Shown here: in pieces, positions 1-27,000 of the stretch
Numbering within the stretch: position 1 is the stretch's first letter
Layout of the letters: every line of letters begins with the position of its first letter
Origin: Panopea generosa
Taxonomy: Eukaryota > Mollusca > Bivalvia > Adapedonta > Hiatellidae
Length of the DNA stretch: 64,000 bases
Assembly (NCBI GenBank): GCA_029582155.1
Contig: CM055909.1
Span: 17,176,534 to 17,240,533, forward strand
Direction: 5' to 3'
The notes under the pieces: model-generated
Database searches by the model: none
The model's input: the letters and a program-made list of their open reading frames with translations, nothing else
What the model was told of the DNA's origin: nothing
Position numbers and translations under genes: made by a program

Positions 1-793
1 GCACCTTATGTCTAGTCTCTGGACACAGGAACTCCAGGGATTAATGAACACCTCATTGAATTACAAACGTGTAATCATCTTTCCAATAACAACCTGGTAG
101 AACATAAATAAATCATCTGAATAAATATATATTGCTTTAAAATTACCAAAACAAAACTTTAAAGACTGACCCACGAACACCAAACATCGATTCAATGCAT
201 TAATAATCAATTATTAAAGTACAATACATATCTCTTCTATCTGTTTACTCACCGACGATTGTTCGCAGAACCTCAGTCTACCAAACACTCATTTTCTATA
301 TGATCTGCTGAGACAAATATGTTTCCTTTGTCATATATCCACTTCAATTATAAAGATTATCTTCCAGTTGTAATCCTTTTATTACATGATCAATTAACAC
401 CTACTCCCCCGAGGCATACTTTTGAGGACACATGTTTTGTTTTGGAAATTACCAGGTGCGTGTCATTTGGTTTACTCGGAAATGTTCCCCAAAAACAATA
501 AGTGTAAACAAGCTAAAAGGCTGTAAAACTCAGAAAATAGTGGTCAATTTCTCTACTTTTGAAATATGGTTTTACCGTAAGATTTTGATCGCAACCTGTG
601 AGACCGTGAATTCGTAAAAAAAAAAAACTGTGAGGTTTTGTCTCATGCCGTGAGGTATCACATGTATGCCAGTTTTGAACAGTTACGAAAACATTTTATG
701 ATAATACTCCTATATGAATGGGGGAAAGATTTTTTCCAAAAAATACCAACAGCTTCATGTTAATTATTGTTTTTTTTATCTTTCATCATTCAG
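1..793. other. Intronic or upstream DNA, no recognised gene
   Basis: No exon, repeat family or RNA gene was recognised here. It precedes the first visible HECW exon, whose acceptor AG lies at 792-793 after a T-rich tract, so it is most likely the 3' part of a HECW intron. Short open frames in it have no recognisable similarity. Confidence 0.5.
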
Positions 794-13386
<12,593 letters not shown>

Positions 13387-16294
13387 AAACAGGACAGAGA
13401 AATTGAGAGACAAGATTGAGAAGACTTTCTGACACATTTTGAAATGTTCCGTATAGAAAGAAGATGGGATAGAGAAAGACAGACCATGGATCAGTGGAAT
13501 AGAGTTTGGGAACGGTGTATAAGCAGAGGCGGAGGGGTCATGAACCTGCTTGTGTCACACTAGATATTTCAATAAGAGAAAATAGATAAATTGCAAACAT
13601 CCAAATTCTGGCAATTTTGTACTTTGTTGAACAAATACACCAAGTATGTAACTCAAAGCAGTCAAAGTGCTCAATGTCAGAATCCGTTAGCTAGATGTGC
13701 AAATGCAAAGTGTGCTGTTGATTTTGTATTCAACATGTTTTTGACTAGGTAAAGAGGTGTTTTGTAAACATATATATCTGGAGATAAAGTCTGTGCTTGC
13801 AGGTATACTAGTATATAATTATAGACAAATACATTAAGGTGAAACTTTCATGACAACAGTGACAGCCAGTAAGTTTGGCGGAATTCTGTTTAAACTGGGT
13901 GTTAACCTAAACTGCTGTTGTTTTGTAGGTATTCGGTGTATGACAATACTAAGTATGTCTGCAACCATGAATCCTTTTAGATTGTTTTATTCATCTTGGA
14001 AGGTTATTCAGAAGTTGTTGGATTTAGATTTTTACAAGAGGTATTAAGGCCTTCAGAGTTTCAGACAAGTCTTTACCTCATTCTGCAAATTGGAAAGGAA
14101 AAACAATTGCTGAAAATGAAATATGTCCTGAGTATGTATCAGAAAGTAAAACCCATTTCAGTTATATTTCTTTGCTTTTAGGTACATGATTAGTGATAAA
14201 TCTTTATTATATATGACCCATATAGAATAACTTATATGGAATATGTGATACATCAAAATTATTACACCAAAAATTGTTGTTAATTAATTTTTTTTTCAAG
14301 TTCACGAATTTTCAAAACAAATACCCATTATATTTAAACAGTAAGGCTCTCCCGAGTTACAGCCAAAATGGCCCAGGGATGGAATTGTCCACCCAGACCG
14401 GAATACAAAGGTCATGCAATTGCTGCTACTTAAACATTAAAACATGATGTGTAACGTTTGTTTTATCATTGTATTGTAAATGCGGAGAGAAAATTGAACT
14501 CGATTATAAGTTATAACTGCCTTGGGTCTGACGGTAATATACATTCATAATGTCATTTCATGCTTGACTTTATTTTGTAATCAGAATAAGGAGTTTGGCA
14601 TGCTTTACTGTTTGTTACATTTTAATGGCAACTTATGTTGCATCAGGCCAGTTGTCTTAAAAATGTAGCGTGTTTAATGGCAAAATTAACACTGATCAAG
14701 GTTGGATCAGATGAAGACAATTAGCATATTTTTTTCTTTCATATTCATAATTCTTGAGAATGGGTAGATGTATAAGTAGTTATCAGAATTAAGAACAAGT
14801 CTTTTGTAGAAGTTCTTGCAACATTAGAAAGTTTATGTCTTTTGGTGCCGTGCAAGCAGTAAAAGAATACCACATATAACAAGGTAATGAAGTAAAATTA
14901 AGTTACAAAAAGATATAAAGAGTGAAGGCTGATATTGTATTGGTCATATGGGTGTTAATGAAAAGAGCATTAAGTCTCATCCAAGCGTTGTGTTATTTCT
15001 GCGTGTGTTTACATATAACAAAGCCATATGTTGTGGGTGATATATTCACATAAACAATACCAGTATTTGTGTTTTTTTTTTGAAAACTTCGCTTTTCATA
15101 TTTAAAGTTTTATAAATAAGTATTCTTTTCAAAGGAAGTTGTGAAAGTCGCCGTGAATATACAGTGAGAAGGCCAGTCAGTTTGGAATCTTTTTCTCTAT
15201 ATATTCTGGTTGCAGTGTCTGTTAAATGCAATTATTTTTTGTACTTTTTCATGAAATGCACTTGTTTAATGTTTTTCACCCAGCTATATATATTATATAA
15301 TAATCAAATGGCAGTTTTTTAAATGAACATTTGTGTTCAGTCTTTGTAGTAAAGTTGGTTCAAATCTTTCTTTTTTTTCTCATTTAATTATGGCCAAATC
15401 TTAATCTTTAATTTTACATATTTTACTTCCTACTTGACTTTTGTACATTTTTACTGAATGTGTTTTGTAATGTATTTTAATACTATGTAGTATTATTTCT
15501 ATAGTGCTTGAAGAAGTATCGTATAGAGTCTGGTGTACACATTTTAAAACAGTTATTTATTGAAGCTATCAAGTATTACCTACATGTATATACAGCTGGC
15601 TTATGTATAATGCAAGTAACTAGAATTTCCATCTTGTATCAAAATCTAGAAATTGTTTCTAAACCTGGAACAGTTACGGTGTTTGTTAATTTGTCAGAAT
15701 AACATTGATAACTTATTAATGGTTTGCTGTCATTGGGCATGTTTGTATCGAGGCTTGTACTTCATTTGGTATTACAAAGTATATAAAGTTTGATAATGAC
15801 AACAGCATTGTTTATGAGCATAACGGCATTTACTCCTAACGCCAGTCCATGGTGCCTAACGAAATAACACTTGCTCCCTGTAACACCAGTGTTTGGTGTC
15901 TGCCAGTACACCTGTCTTAAGATTCCATACTGTAACAGTCCCTCACTGGAAACCAGAGTCCAGTACTATTACTGTATTCATCTGTAACACAGGTGTCTGA
16001 ATAGAAAAACAGTATAAATGACTGTGACAGACTTACCATTAACAAAGTGAGAATAAAAGAAATTTTTGTAGTTTATATTGTGCAGTTTTGCCTTCTGAAG
16101 CTGTACGTAAGTCTTTCTGTTAACGAGATGAAGAAATTAACGGTCTTGATATTTATTTTTTTATACACATAATGTAATTAATTGTTCCAGGTTGTTGATC
16201 CAAGGTGGAAAATTTATGGTTATGATTTTTAATTGGTTAATGTCAATGTATATTATCAAGTGTGAACGTTGTTATTTACATAACTTACAAACTA
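13387..16294 (+). other. HECW 3' UTR and convergent intergenic DNA
   Basis: No exon or mobile element was recognised after the HECW stop codon. The first AATAAA on the plus strand is at 16052-16057, which would give a 3' UTR of about 2.7 kb, plausible for this gene family but unproven. The downstream ELP2 gene reads toward this interval. Confidence 0.4.
16052..16057 (+). promoter_or_regulatory. Candidate HECW polyadenylation signal AATAAA
   Basis: First canonical AATAAA hexamer downstream of the HECW stop at 13386. No transcript evidence; an earlier variant signal could be used. Confidence 0.3.
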
Positions 16295-16777
16295 GAGGCC
16301 TGTTTCACTAACATTTTTAAGTGTATGAACTTCTTAGTGTAAAATTTGAAGTTATGAAAAAAAAAAACAATGTGAAATTCATTTAGTGTTTCGCTTACAT
16401 CATTTTACAAAAGCTTCATAAGCCTTGTAAATACGTAGTATTCATTGTAAAATTTGCAAAAATAATGAGTCAATGACACGTTCCTAGGTGTAACAGTTTG
16501 GTGTCACATGTGAAGCGAGCGGTCCAGTTGTAGAGCACCAAACCCTTGATGGAGGATTGTGGGTTCAATCCTCTCCCACGGCTATGTGTGGTGTCCTTGA
16601 GCAAGACACTTTTTCCGAATTTACTTAGTACTTGTTCTGTCTAGGAAGATTTTGACCGTGATCTGTTAAAGTTGTAAGAATTTGTTTCACAATCAAAGTA
16701 AAATGAATAAGTTTTAAACTAAACATTTTGTTCATACAAAGATATTAAGACTTACGAAGGTTAATGAAACGGGCCCC
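16295..16777. mobile_element. MITE interrupted by a SINE
   Basis: The left half begins GAGGCCTGTTTCACTAAC and the right half ends GGTTAATGAAACGGGCCCC, the inverted terminus of the same family as 12933-13160. Between them (about 16512-16724) is a SINE of family B, so the MITE is older than the SINE insertion. Confidence 0.65.
16512..16724 (+). mobile_element. tRNA-derived SINE, family B
   Basis: tRNA-like head (GCGGTCCAGTTGTAGAGC, GGGTTCAATCC), then GCTATGTGTGGTGTCC and GAGCAAGACACTTTTTCCG, ending near AATCAAAGTAAAATGAATAA. Nested inside a MITE. Confidence 0.75.
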
Positions 16778-17652
16778 AGCTGCAGACTACAACATAATTA
16801 TATACATATATTCTATCCAACATTTAATGCTTCTATTCTGCATATTTATATTGGAAATTAGCTGGGAGCTTTGTATAGCCATTATATGTAGATAAAGTAA
16901 TCCTCAATTCACAACGTTTTTATCACAGCTTTCATATTATAAATGGATCCTTACGCCTGTTATGAATGAATGAAGGCTAAAGTCTGCCTACGATGTGTGC
17001 TTGTATCATTCTAAATAAACAAAGTAAATGTATAGCTGGGTATGAATGAGTCTCCTGGAGTATGAGATTGAACAAGGTGTAGTCAACTACAGCTGTATAT
17101 GCCTTATACTTTTGTTAGCATAGGTATTTTATTTACAGTCCTTTTTATGTTAAATAATACAAGGATTTTTAGGTTCTTTTTGTTGATTAAACAATATAAT
17201 TATGTACCAGGTCCACAGGTTGATATCAGCTGGTGATATATAGATATTTATAATGGTAAAATACATCAAGAAATTAAATATATTAGTAAAAGAATGTAAA
17301 TTTTGCTCAAAGCTACATAATGATAAACGGTAGTAGTTTACATTATCTGATATAAAATAAAGTAATTTATACTCATTTGATTTAACTACTATAAAATGAA
17401 TAGTTGCTGTAAAAAAATTGTTTTGAATGACTTTTTCTATTATTGTCTGATATTTATTACATTTCTGTATGCTTTATAGCATGTATTTGTTCTCCAAAAT
17501 CCTTGTTGTATTTTACATGGAAGGACAAAAGTGTACATTTTATTTACTTATACATGTGTATACATGTGTACTATTGTTGTTGTCATGTTCAAACACAATT
17601 TATTGTGGTTAAAAAGAAAAACTGAAAACATTTATTAAGGAAGTTGTTTTTC

Positions 17653-17658
17653 TTTATT
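17653..17658 (-). promoter_or_regulatory. Candidate ELP2 polyadenylation signal
   Basis: TTTATT on the plus strand is AATAAA on the minus strand, about 300 nt downstream of the ELP2 stop codon (17956-17958). Position is plausible; no transcript evidence. Confidence 0.4.
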
Positions 17659-17955
17659 GATTCCAGGTATATTGATGTTTAATCCAAACTTATTTTAATT
17701 GTCCATGCAGGCAATGTACCATCTCATGATCATAATTTTATAAATACAAAATAAGACCGGCTACCAGAAATTTATATATACACAATAGGACCAGGTACCA
17801 GTATTCATTGGTATCAAAACTGCCAATGTCTTTGACATACATATAATTACACATTGCTGAGTGCCTGGAAAACTATTTTGTGGCTGGTTTGTTCATTATT
17901 ACCAGCTCAAACTTTTCTTTCTCTATTGTCTGGTTGATCTATACTCAGCTTTTCA

Positions 17956-20900
17956 TCAAGAAGCACAACTGGGTAGTGTTTGTAAATTTATATTGAATAC
18001 TTTCACACTATGATCAACACTACAGCTGGCTAACTGTAGCCAGTTATCAATGTCTTTCACCTTTGAACTGCCAAGGTCATTTCCATGGATACCAGCCAAT
18101 CCTAGACACGGTCGAAACTTTAGTCTCTTCACTGTGAGATGATGTGCAGTACTTAAAAAGTTAAGGAAACTCATTGAACTGCTTAAATATTGTTCTACTG
18201 CAGTGGTGGTCTAAGGGTAGAGCATCAACCTCACATGAGGAAGGTCGTGGGTTCAAATCCTGACTGGGTCATATAAAAGACTAAAAAAATTGGTACTAGA
18301 AGTTTTCTCGCTTGGCGCACAGCATTAAGAGATATTTCTAGGTCTGGTTGACCCCGTGTTAATATTATACGTCTGCAGCATGATACTCCACTGTGGGAGC
18401 ACTTAGAATACTGCCTCAAGTAGACACCGCTGTGATATAACTGAAATATTGTTGAAAGTGACGTCATGCTTAACCCCTTCAACAATAAATTAGATACTGT
18501 TGGGATACTGCTTATTTTGTACCTTTTAAACGACAAACTATTAGAAATAACGGTAAAAAAAGAAATGTAAAAGGATACATATTGTCAAGTATTGCAAGTT
18601 GTTGCCATGGTGATGATGAATCCTGTGACCATCTGTACAGCAATATTTGTCCATTATCTAGTCCCAAAGAGACCAGATAGCTGAAATCAGAACACAACTC
18701 CAATAAATATATTGCAACGACAATATCTGAACTGTCAGATCAAAAGCAATGAAATGAATTAATGTTTATCAAAGTCCTGCAAAAATTGATGCTCAAAATA
18801 CCCCTTAAATACAGTTTTGTTCAGCTGAATAAATGCAGATACAGACTCCTAAGTTTATATACCTGTACATGTACCTTTTCACAAATAATTGAAAGTTTAG
18901 GGAGAAACTGGAGGTACGTGTCCTGTTGTGATGAAAAAACTAAATCTTCTCAAGTATCATAACTTGGGAGTTACTCTTTATCAAACAGGCATCAACATAC
19001 TGGAGATATGTAACAACTGTTTACATTCAGTTTAGGTCCAACAAATAACCCAGCTTCTATAAAATAAATACATTAACAATGTTCAGTTAAACCTGTGAAA
19101 AGGATCATCTTTATTAGGCAGCCACTTGTCTTAAGCAGCTAATTTCCTATTTTCCCATTTCTAGGCTTTCAGAGCAAATTAACCTGTATTAAGCAACAAC
19201 CTGTCTTAAAAGGCCACGTTTGCTCCTTCCCTTGATTAGCTGCTTAAGACAGGTTAAAATGTATACATGTGTTGACAAATTGTAACTATTAACAAAAACA
19301 GTAGAATCAGATACAAAGGAAGACATCAAACCAGATAAAACAACTCATTTTTAAAAGAAGAATATAGATGCAGATGATGGCAAGACTGAATACAGATAAT
19401 ATTGATAATTCAAGGGCCATAAATCAGACAGTTATTGACTATTCAGGATTATTCAACAACTTGTCCAACCTGATCTTATAGTTATATGACTACTGTGCAA
19501 GTTTGGTTAAGATCCATTGAAGTATGTTGATGGTCACCAATACAATAATATAGGTAAGGTAAATTTTTACTCCCTAATTCAATATGGAAAATGTGGAAAT
19601 ATCTGAACCCAACCAACACAAATTAACAAGAAAATTCAGGGAATTCATATCCCTCCTCAAAAGGACAACGGACTGAACAAAATAAACATTGCCTGTGGAT
19701 GGGGTATTGGAAGACTGCTAAACCCTCAGGCACACATTAAGACTATGTACTTGCTGTACAGCAAGTTTCATTTGAATCCGGTTAAAACTGTTGGAGGAGT
19801 GTCTGCAATGTTGTTGGTACAAAGTATGAGGTAAAATCTAAGTTAAAAGAATGAAGGGCCACCACTCCATATAAATTAATTTAATCAGAATGCCAAGACC
19901 ACAGGCACATGTTCAGGCCATGTATTTGCAAGTAGTTTTCATTTGAATCGGGGGGGGGGGGGGGGGGGGGGGGGGAACTGTATGAGGAGTTTTGTCGTTA
20001 AAGTTGTTGGTCCATACATGACAAACAGACACCATTTCAATATCCCTCAATTTTCTTTGAAAAATGGGGAATAATAAAGGTGTAGTGGGAGCATTGGACT
20101 ATGGATCAGAAGGGAGAGGGGGGTCATAAGTCTGGTCCCGCACCATAGCCATGTGTTGTGTCATTGAGAAAGACACTATCTACATGTGGTGAACTGGTTT
20201 TACTCAGGAAATTGTAAAAAAAAATAGGTTTAAAACAAAGACTAATTGAGATTCTCATTTTGAACATGACAATACCTACCCTCCATCACTCAATAAGACA
20301 GGGGCTGCACCTACAGCAGTGACAGAATCAGGCAGATCCAACTTCCCAACAGGTGATACCTGACTTTCTAAACAGCTGGGACATGGCCAAATTAACACCT
20401 GTAAGTTTAACATAAAAACATTATAGATTGTACAGTTTTGTAGTCACATGAGAATCAGGCATTTCAATCTTTTATTAAACTATAGAAATGAAAACATGTA
20501 TATGCCATTAAAAAATGCAAGTATGGGTATTGTATCAAATCTAGACATGACATTTATGATAAACCAAGACAAAATTTTCTAACCTTGTTTTTCAGTTTTT
20601 CAATTCCAACAATTTCATCACTTTAAAATGAATTATTTGATTTTTTTATCAAAATTATGAACTGATAAATATGACGGCAGATCTGGGATAAAAAAATGGG
20701 ATATTCAAAAACGCGTTTTTTAAGGCATTAAGTATATATCATATAAAATACAACTTGATGCACAAGAAATAATTTACAATGAAAAAAAAAAGATGCTGAC
20801 TTAAAGGAACTAAAAGTTTAAACATAGAATCCCAGTTTAAATGAAAACCTTGTGTGTATTAAATTTACTCTTTTTTTTCAGGCTTTCACTTACCTTTTTA

Positions 20901-21015
20901 TCACGTGAACAAGTAAAGAAGAATTTATCATCATGTGACCAACAGCATGACCAGATAATGCGGGAGTGTACGCATGTCTTCTTGTCTACATTACACATTC
21001 TTGTGAAAAGTGGTT
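17956..21015 (-). CDS. ELP2: ELP2 exons 17-20 (20894-21015, 20280-20398, 18579-18680, 17956-18151)
   Basis: Exon 17 carries [20 protein letters not shown]. Exon 18 begins VLIW and includes [20 protein letters not shown]. Exon 19 carries [17 protein letters not shown]. The last exon carries [15 protein letters not shown] and [20 protein letters not shown] before the TGA at 17956-17958. Exon 18's donor is at 20278-20279; a donor four bases downstream would add an in-frame TAG. Confidence 0.94.
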
Positions 21016-24000
21016 CTGAAATATGATAAAGTAACTTCTGTTAAAACTTACAGTATGGCTGTACAGTGCTGGACCTGCTTAGGTCAGTTGACAATGTGTC
21101 TGAATATCATTCCAGGGATTGTGAGTTTGAATCCCCACCTGACCACATTCTCCATGACAATTGATATAAGATATGTCTGTTTGTCATTAATCTCTCACCA
21201 CTGATTCAAGTGAAAAATTTACCAGTTACGAGGGGTTATCCAGAAGTTCGTGGACAAATCTCATAATATGAACATGACATGTTGGATTTATTTTGAGGTT
21301 TTTATGTATTATATTTAATCTAACTGCAGCTTGTATGCAAAGTATGAAAAAAATCCATATTCAAATAAAACAGTAACATGTATTTCAAACATGCCATGTA
21401 TGCCTACATGTATCTGCTGCAGGCCAGATTTACATTACGCCATTGCCACACCAATTTATTTTACAAGTATTTTTCCCCTCTCTTACTCGTCGCTCCACTC
21501 ACTCTTTTAGCAATTGGGGAACTCTGCGATCGCTTAAATACATGCTATTTATTCTTTAACAGCATGTGCACTGTATTGTAACCTATACTTATTTGCAGTA
21601 TAGTTCATGAATTGTATTACAGCAATCCTTATTGAGGCACGTTTTGCCACGTTGACGTGACTGCTTGATCTTGACACAGGACACCACACCTGTTAGCATC
21701 CATTACTGTTTCTCTTTCTCATTGTACCGTTTGTGTCATTTGTAGACTACAAATGCACCATAAATAACTTTCTTGGAGCTTTACTATGCATATCTCTGAA
21801 TCAGTGTTTTGCTAATATTGACACAAACTGTACTGCTGCTCTTCGTTTCACCTTTTCATCAGATACACTATTTGCATATGAATGAGTCTACCTTTGCAAT
21901 ATAAGCTTTTTTAAACTCCTAACACCTGTGTGCAATGCTGGAATGACACTGTCGCACAGACATTGATGAAGTGTTCTCAATAATATATGTTTTACCGTGA
22001 GTTTTACAGGAAAATTATTGTTATTTTTTACATATTTATATGTCAAATTGTTCAACATTTTGAGCTGTGGCACTAATCATGTATGTATGTTGCTATGGAT
22101 ACCATAACTTTTTTACTAACATAAGAAATATACTAAAACACCACACATCGATGGAAAATACACCAATACTTAAGTTGTGAAAAATTTAGCGATGTACTTG
22201 CATAAATATGGATTTTATTAAATTTGTCCGCAAACTTCTGGATAACCCCTCATACATGAGAGGGTGAATGTGCTTGAGTACCAATTAACCTTCCAGGAAC
22301 CAAGGAAAGTGTAGTTGGGTTAAGTGATCATCTAATATTCCTCAATGGTATAAAAATGAGGCAAAATTATTCAAAGTATGACTGTAATAATGATGTATCT
22401 ACTTTTGTACTTTATTCATAACAACAGTTACTAAGGAAGATGTTTGACATTTCAACTATGAATTTTGTCCAACACAGTTAAAGTACTAGGAATACAGAGA
22501 TATGCAATATGGCTAGCATATTTGCAAGGATAGTGATCAAGCACCTTTATATTGTGACATCACTAATTTGAGAACTATGAAAAGCATTATCAATATATTC
22601 TAAATACCTGCTTCTGGGGCATCCTCCCCTTTTCTTTTGTAAAGGTACCAAGTTCTGTCCCTTGAAACAGTGAGGAGATACTCTCCTGAGTGTGAAAACA
22701 CAATCTGTGTCACAGTGAGGTTATGACCTTCCAAAGTACACAGCTGTTGCCAGGTAACCGTATCCCACAGTATCACAGACGCAAACTCAGCCTTGGCTGC
22801 CTACAACATGTATCAACTTTTACACATTTTTTTTCAGAAATTATTCAGAGGACAACCTATTAATGGCTAGCTTAGGTCAAAGAGTATTTAAGATGGGTCA
22901 AGTGAATGAGAAAAAGAGAATTTCTATCCCATTTTAGTGAGTAGTTTGGGCTCAGCTCTCTCGATTGGGTCTGTTATATATTAGGTTCTGGGATAGACTA
23001 ATCCCCTTTGATTGCATATGAATATCCTGTGTTTGGGTTTGCCAAATGTCTCCTATTAGCACCTTTATCAGCCCCATCATGAATTACTTATATAACCCTT
23101 CATGTGCTGTGCTGAACTCTACATACAGATTCCTAGTGTATCCCAGAATCTGATATCTCCCAAATCAGATCTATAACCTCCAATGAAAAAGCAGGAATTC
23201 TATGCCTGTCCCACAATTCATAGTAATTGAACACTAACTAAACTGTAATGTCATGCAAACTCTTAGTTGAACCAAATGACCAATCAAAGTGCTCAGATAT
23301 GGCTTTCACATGACTTCTCTTTAACAGACCCAATCCATTTCTACAGACTATACAGATTACGCAGTCTTTGTTTTGAACCAGTCCATTATCATTTAAATGT
23401 GTGCTAATACAAATGCACAAACTGTGACAGAATAACGTCGAGTATGATCACACTGCAACCGAATGATATAGAATCTGATCACACTGTGTGTTACTCTTTG
23501 GATGATCTGGGATTATATTATTTGCAAATATATTATCATTCAAGTGAACAGCTAACAAAGAGAAACACTATATACCTTGTAACATACTCAAGTAAACATT
23601 AAATTAGAGGAGAGTATGCTCTCAATAGAGGAGAGTGAATGCTCTCAGTAGAGGAGAGTGTATGCTCTTAATAGAGGAGAGTGAATTCTATCATTAGAGG
23701 AGAGTGTGTGCTCTCATTAGAGGAGAATGAGTGCTATCATTAGAGGAGAGTGAATGCTCTCAATAGAGGAGAGTGTATGCTCTCATTAGAGGAGAGTATG
23801 CTCTCAATAGAGGAGAGTAAATGCTCTCATTAGAGGAGAGTGAATGTTCTCATTAGAGGAGAGTGATGCAATGGAATACACTTTGATACCTACCTTACAT
23901 GAGCTAGCAAGGACTTTACCCTGGGGATCACAGGCAAGTGAGAATATTTCATAACCGTGTCCATACAGTTTCTGTACCTCAGGCCATAATGTGTTCTGTA

Positions 24001-27000
24001 GCAGATGTTCCTCACTAGGTGGCACTGTTTCCATTAACATAAAATAGATACATGATATTTTATTGGTTTAAATGTGGAATGTGCAAGGCTTTAGTTCGGT
24101 TAAACGTTTGATAACATTAGCTCACATATTCTCCTAGACACTGGCTCAACCTCATATTAGCATGCAGTATGCAATAATTTAAGGGAACCAGGCATTAAAT
24201 GTGTTTGCTGTGTTTGAACGCAGCCTAGGTTTTGTAATGTTTTAAGTGCAACCCCTCCACTGAAATTTAATATATACGCTACATAATACTATTTCCTGCA
24301 GATAAATGAAACCAAATAAACATGCTCATCTGAATCAGGAAAAGATGTATCATGCATGTGTCATTTTTTACAGTAGAAAGATAGATTTATTGTGGTAACA
24401 AATGTACATATACAGACTGTAATTCGTTCAAGTACACCAAACAAACGCAAATGAAACAAATATCAAACGCGTTTTAAACAATATACAAAAGGACTAAAAA
24501 TGCGAACAAAATGATAAACGAAACGATAAACGAAATGATACACGGACGCAACAGGGCGGACAATCCACGAACGATACTAAACGATAATGCAAACGCTAAA
24601 CGCATCAAATATTAAAGATTTGGATATCCTCTAATATTATAGTCGTTATATTGACAATGAAATAAATGATTAAACAAAAAGATTGCTCCTTTTGTCATTT
24701 AAAATCTTTAAATTGCTATACCTGTAACTTTAATTGAATTTCTTTGTTATAAGTTTTAATCCCGAATTATCCGTGAAAAACAGTGCCTCGGGCATTGTTT
24801 GTTTACTCGTAAAAGTGTGATAAAACAATCAGGTGACGCATGACCTGCTTTAATACACAACTACCCCAATTAACTGATTTAATTATCTGAACACCGATTT
24901 ATGTTGCTGTTCTGTTATATGATTGACAATTAGGAAAAGTTTTCACGCTATTTTAGAAAATCTGTTCGTCACACCAAAACTTTTCCACTTAGGGCTTTTC
25001 CAGAATTGTATATAAAAATATTTCATATATATAAAAAACACACGTAAAGAGTTGGTGTTTGTTTGTAACTGGTTGTCTTCCAAAATGTTTATTTTCAATA
25101 TAGCCCATTTGTTAAAAAAAGATTACTATTAAACTGATAGAGTTATTAATAACTACACATACCTAAATTTATGTATAGAATGAACACACTGTCCCTTTCA
25201 CTATTACCTTGTGCCAATGTCCGATGACGTCACCAGTGAAACAAACATTTTATTCACTGGTTGGGTATATTGGAAATTTTTGATGGAAGGATATCAGAGG
25301 AATGCTATCGGTGTACTGTACATAAAAGTCCTTGAAAGTGTCAGACATGTTAATGTCATTTATTTTCAAAAATTTTAGCACTTGTCAGATTTCGTAGGAA
25401 ATATATAAAAATAATGGATTGAAGTTAAGTCAACGATAATAAACCGGTATGCAAATTTATATTAAGTTCAAATGTTTTATATATTTTGTTAACGCTCAGT
25501 ATGCATCAATGCACTTTTGTGTATGTGTGTGTGTGGTGGAGGGTATTTCCTGTAACACGGCTTGTTGATCAAAGAAATTACTGATCAAACACATTTCGGT
25601 ACGATATGGCTCACTGAAATCATACCAAGAAGTGCGCTAATAATAGAACAACTGACTCTTCCAATAACTTCCCTACTATCTGTAATGGTTTAGTCTAATT
25701 TGACCCTATTTTGCACACCTAATAACAAACAATTGGGTTATGGATCAAATGTTATTTTATGTTTTTTATACGATTTGTAAGAAATATCTGAACTGACAAT
25801 TTATAAATCTTCAAGAGAAAAAAGGTCTAATTACGAAAATACCCATACCAGCATTTTTAGAAGCCATGCCACAAGACATAAAACTTTTATCCTTAAAGGC
25901 ATCTTTTTTATGAAAACATCCCCGCCTCCCCTATGCATTTACCGTAGTGAAATAGAATGCGACGTTAAATGATGCAAGAAACTGTCAGTGATGACATTGT
26001 ACATTCGCACAAGGTCAAAAATAAATTGTGTCAGAGTTATAGATATAAAGCATGTGCATTCGCTACATAAATTAAGGCATGTATATTTGTAAATATATTT
26101 ATCTTTGCGAATTATATAAATTCTTTTGTTTTATGAATTGTTATAACTGTTTTACATGACAATCTTTTGAAACTCATAACTGGAATTATAATTGGAAAAA
26201 TACATGTAAATAATGCATTATTCCTGTAAATGAAATAAATACTTGCAGAGGCGTCTATACTCTGTTTCTTGCATAATAGAAAATTATACACCACTGCAGA
26301 TATAAAAACATGGACTGGTTCACATTTATTTACTACAGTCAAACTTGCAGAAGCGACCACTTGTTATAAGCGACACCCTGATGTAAGCGACCACATTAAA
26401 TCCCCCCCCAACGAATTTCATTCATAATTACAGTTGCAATAAGCGACCATTTGCTCTCTGCGACCAACGACCGCTTAAAATCCATCAAATTTCAACAAAT
26501 ATCCTTTAACATACGACCACGAATACACGGATGTGAAATTTCAGCATCATGTTTTGTGTACGTGACAAATGTGTAAGTGTAAAATTGTTGATCTCCGAGC
26601 TAATGTGCTAAAAATAACCCGAGGCCAAATACTGCAGTGTCTCGTGGTAAAAGCCGATAATTGTTCGATAACAAGTTATAGAGTTAAAACACTTTAACCC
26701 CAATTATATATCAACGTTTGATCATTGTTTGGGTGGAATAAATTGACATGTTTGCTATTTGTTTTATTACAATTAAAAGATCGTCAATTACTTAAATCAA
26801 ATTGGAATTAAAGATTGGACAGTTTGAGGTTTGTTTGTTGTTTGTTTGTTTTTTACGACAAAAAAGATTAAATAGGTTTGATCGGACTTTTTGATCAGGT
26901 TAAATTGGAAAATTGAGATTGGACTGTGTGCCGTTTGTTTTTATATTTTTTTTATTATGATTAAAAATTATTATTACGTTTGATTATTTGATCGGCTTTT

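Noticed and set aside
21888..22073. Transposase fragment inside the mariner-like element
   Set aside because: The 61-residue frame has no DDE motif or other transposase signature that I can see.
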